Shown here one piece after another: positions 63,701 through 64,000 of a stretch of 64,000 nucleotides of DNA (position 1 is its first letter; every line of letters starts with the position of its first letter). Position numbers and translations under genes: made by a program. The notes below the pieces were generated by a model. The model searched no databases. It had not been told where the DNA came from and saw only the letters and a list, made by a program, of their open reading frames with translations. Origin of the DNA: Lachnospiraceae bacterium (GTDB lineage Bacteria; Bacillota; Clostridia; Lachnospirales; Anaerotignaceae); assembly GCA_910576545.1 (NCBI GenBank), contig CAJTKM010000012.1, positions 1-64,000 of the forward strand, written 5' to 3'.

Positions 63701-64000
63701 TATTTTCAGCCGCATTTAATAAGTTCTCCCCATCTTCCACACTGTTTTCCACATTTTCCTCAGTGTTTCCGTCCAGCATATTTCGTCCTGCAGCTCTGCT
63801 CAGTCCTGCAACGCCTCCGGCAATCACGCCGCCGCTTGCCGCGCCCACAGCTCCGGCATAACCAATTTGTTTCAACCCTGCTGTAATTGCTTCCCGCGCC
63901 GCTTCGCCCTCCGTCATTCCTGCCGCCTTTGCTTCGCTGTATATCCGGTGCATCTGGCTTCTGTCCCCCATGATAAAAACATCGGAAACAAGGTTTGTCG
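54735..64000 (-). CDS. Giant phage polyvalent protein, N-terminus beyond the window
   Basis: At least 3,088 codons; the frame is open to the right edge and the ATG at 63971 has no ribosome binding site, so the true start lies outside. Numbering from that ATG: hydrophobic Gly/Ala segment about 37-58; Asn/Glu/Gly repeats about 90-127; zincin motif HESLH at 290-294; a second, HEIQH, at 633-637 within a domain like LPD23; a domain near 735-800 with TDTALFIRNMDTRKDILVAK (nuclease-like LPD3 is possible); IGGFPMPSIAIVKDNMGH near 955; a long charged coiled coil about 1690-1865; an LPD38-like region about 2340-2600; three C-terminal repeats from about 2750. This is the build of the large polyvalent proteins that phages and conjugative elements carry into the cell with their DNA. 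Domain names are from memory; the motifs are visible. Confidence 0.85.
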   Translation of the reverse strand, partial: TNLVSDVFIMGDRSQMHRIYSEAKAAGMTEGEAAREAITAGLKQIGYAGAVGAASGGVIAGGVAGLSRAAGRNMLDGNTEENVENSVEDGENLLNAAENNTQEGENGTNLPESGANQQENGTNIPESGTNQQGRGTNADRATASAEYGERWFYEEGQRLLAEEEQRRGNVSFLPAFQTYYAAGLAGIAESEIRQTAETSAADRGLLTAAYMAGSRDRAADISARLKGTGKLGQTKGVFLETEAATEAQKAFAKLIAETSGAEVILVDHLENNANGLYRRGRGQIVIALDAESFTGTLAHESLHYIRETNSEGYARAQEAVFRMAAALEGKTTEDYISQYKRRYEGHVDTIGEVMEEMTADAFQRIAADEEGLRGLLREMEQSEPGILEKLKEFIDKLLETLEGLLDDQRFSEFADDIHKNAENTRKLQRIFAEEMKRSGEMQEGKAEARISESEANENHSYLPEGETAEVEEVAFSFAGRRARNANITTKEKAEKMEAAGRSKEEIFHDTGWFRGADGEWRFEIDDSGFRFFPEGDANFANNEDYQRYKKMWKEADFENKDFPMLDEIYGAELGREKKLLGFYIQHKALFENYPHLQHATFRYEEMQDGRRAYYNPEGNEIVLDKGMQSEYTLEPAKMSVLHEIQHAIQNFEGFSRGTSLTEMSKTYGAENAYHSYRNAAGEIEARDTEARRNLTEEERREKFPDIGNEKTIFVETTGEKFSLRENKEINYESLTAKPDMKKTRLDSHAMEGKTKRDILAIARESARRRKHPKNTDTALFIRNMDTRKDILVAKKGIEHSLQRKWQETGIMLSGLGEMLENAVKINELEPREGVESAYILMGYGEDEKGSGYPAYFVINEYANGNIEMERVGTLYAANAKKIEPAVNTAMDAGRNALLKSGSTISIEELLEKVNGIYSDILPRDVAEKFRHGRRETKLGKDVKFSMREQVEETKDLIAVHNLKAEDLESALQIGGFPMPSIAIVKDNMGHEKYGEISVIFGKDSIAPEADKRNVVYGGDAWTPTVPRVDYQVDNKTKRQFEDRIEELSKSVAEGVFQRGSVLSSLGIDDSTNMSLEDISRKAAQNNAVQAAYLAEKGENITPIWEKKNFDSFGNNSLQYFIDSMGTERLEQLKETLDAWEDLDDAELFEVKGAIRKGLLERSNFMNTPEKIEKRLERLKPERAAEFARNALHYQEEGDTNSEKIDYYATADAMREKASQKDVENWVRSQLEGLLGKAGVYNGKDPFTSSGNRRSFQQLHYAYTLENLVKAMSETQEEQGEGIWGLTASGLQGVATRKYSSIAEIKTDKGRLSRVDSAEYEAIKDGIDKKIEEIISEVKAENKPHSDNSFNESDIIGSVIVEAARGRKTTSAIRKAFSKNAYQISEKTAKDILSTLKAAAEMPTEYFEAKPKRAIGLDEILTVVLPAGTDGKLRKRLEENGLSVTEYEAGNSESRLKAINSVQDAKFSIREEEYQRILAENERLAEANAALKRQFTITRDALHDPESARKAGRNFLKRYDSGFSLDEFTERFTGLCDYIAQNGDRVDAKKVMSALQKLAYEVISESRVLNKEASEEYRDLKNDLRKTKIKVTEDMVKEFDYYGGYNETRMRNFGKIGLSRQGGIAADTLYAELAERYPELFQEDFTGSEVDMIMDIIAVADSLDPVYENPYAMDMDEAALEASYELWDMYFDIQMQKPTFADRYEKKLEKERAKAKAARHYLREEIKERYEKKLEEAKKTELARLMGEGRKTAKEIARLRRELEAEKENVRERDEKISELKEWEALWAAAYREARREDKAAAKAEMKEKLKEERLAALIREGKKLEELRRKKDAQLERQAESHRRAMERQDERYERLKERQAAQREREEYRKMRRGVEKNVKALLKWIDTPTDTYHLPENMLAGVKEFLLKLDTSDDEITLKQEDFRRAQEAIKKLEPDEKGNADFYIEYDEQIEEMLQYLIDMFPKTGKNQVRLADLTAAEMRDLRDITNSMKRAIMDANRFISMGRNASISSIAESYIQETEKRKAARQAGTIRQISDFFNLDMMDAPSFFKSMGTGIYNTIYKGFREGFNQKINHVEEARAKMAEIADEKTIRRWRKAGAKEFTVQTADGKEVRIYLTIPQIMSLYCLTRRRQGKNHLDTGGFTIEQDKYGRKIMREEWQETLEQEETPEKKAERRKAWEAAQKAAKRRGKDAARQYEAVQTSAAEIARITETLTAEQKEAAEAIQEYLSSDVARWGNETSMLLYGYRKFTERHYFPIEGDKDFINAEYGADKKKRTLARMGITRHIIREAKNPLILKDIFSVYAKHIDQMTSYNAFVPVLSDLNKLLNYKILPSGEGVQQIQSMRKSITRVMGPKGINYISNLMDRINGAANGDDTAALPKMFLRNMKIASVGANARVIIQQPVSYLRAADVISPKYLFAAFGAGKNDFQRIYQYAPIARWKDWGNYEMNIGRSIEEMMAGQSYFQKFMEFTMWGAGKADKVTWGRIWKAVELETKKKQPELAPDSDRFYRAVGERFTEIIDETQVVDSILHRSQLMRSKSMFNQMATSFMSEPTKTYNMFRNSLVNFYAERTPENGKRMMRTFLTLTANGIGVAILAGFVDAVRDDEDDDFFEKWRRAVVGDYKDAETPKEKLLAALGSNLNDNFNPMNYIPFLRDLLSAVQGYDVKRTDFSWAADILKNAQEWDKFMKGESRYTFSAMLLETAGSISKLTGIPINSAKRDIFAIKDSFINHILGPDIQYENEKLKYFIGSERNTADYVKRMLEAKLDGNEELATKVYNDMIKAGISAETMENQLDSREKDRLRKEAEAEAAADAFWKEDFSDYMNQRDALGEKGYKEDNIESVIREITKKKYGEEAVETFDEISSDFWSEEEKAEKKDFQMTIDGMIEAKLAGKKEEATRLYNYMVGKGISNEKLDNAIESGEKKRVQEEPLAKEGAEAFHEGDIDRYTDIIDRLHEKGYFRGNAEKGVKTLYNKIYKGEEEEGFEEIKGDYWEEELEPDEMDYEMMANAYLYGDISDYNEAWAALEAQGKKKVNGGKTSMKSRMKKAYHEAKASGDYKKAEKARKEYLRLGGKAEKLLEQG

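Overview
The window looks like a chromosomal segment of an anaerobic, endospore-forming Firmicute of the Lachnospiraceae/Anaerotignum type, near 50% GC by eye. The evidence is a bcd-etfB-etfA flavoprotein operon, a GerA-type germinant receptor, SpoIIR, SleB, CotJ and GerS-like genes, an S-layer-homology surface protein, strong Shine-Dalgarno sites and SigA-like promoters. No tRNA, rRNA or CRISPR array was seen. 

Layout. 1-175: edge of what may be an insertion sequence (short direct repeats). 455-4480: a JAMM-like/LysM membrane protein, then a relQ-cls pair joined by an ATGA overlap. 4570-7960: bcd-etfB-etfA, an electron-transfer dehydrogenase complex. 8396-13235: the str operon (rpsL-rpsG-fusA-tuf), with an rpsL promoter and a second promoter before tuf. 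13469-19151: a 1,878-residue SLH/beta-helix/Ig-like wall protein. 19176-23480: small genes (SIMPL protein, phosphatase, uridine kinase) among intergenic repeats, including a MITE-like element. 23616-28484: two LCP-family wall-polymer ligases divergent from an LTA-synthase-like enzyme. 28487-30018: a DMT transporter and queH. 30324-38297: rpoB-rpoC behind a promoter and a leader of about 350 nt. 38329-43487: small regulatory and stress genes (RHH protein, zinc-ribbon protein, TerD, AIM24, nitrilase, exonuclease III). 43518-51066: mazF, then a sporulation and germination block (gerS-like, a truncated cotJC, cotJB, cotJA, sleB, spoIIR, gerAC, gerAB, gerAA). 51070-52284: a TolC-like protein. 52562-64000: the late end of a prophage on the minus strand, with an amidase, holin-like genes and a giant polyvalent protein that runs off the right edge.

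How the genes work together. The str operon and rpoBC supply translation and transcription. LCP, LTA-synthase-like, SLH and cardiolipin synthase genes build the envelope. The 44-51 kb block serves spore coat, cortex lysis and germinant sensing. The prophage segment carries lysis genes downstream of a very large protein of the kind delivered with phage DNA.

The observations that most deserve a second look are the giant phage protein (two zincin motifs, C-terminal repeats, open at the edge), the JAMM-like domain with a His-to-Gln change fused to a LysM domain, the cotJC gene cut off after its first 34 codons, a dispersed family of GC-rich intergenic hairpin repeats, a MITE-like element touching a stop codon, and a palindromic operator between two small divergent genes.
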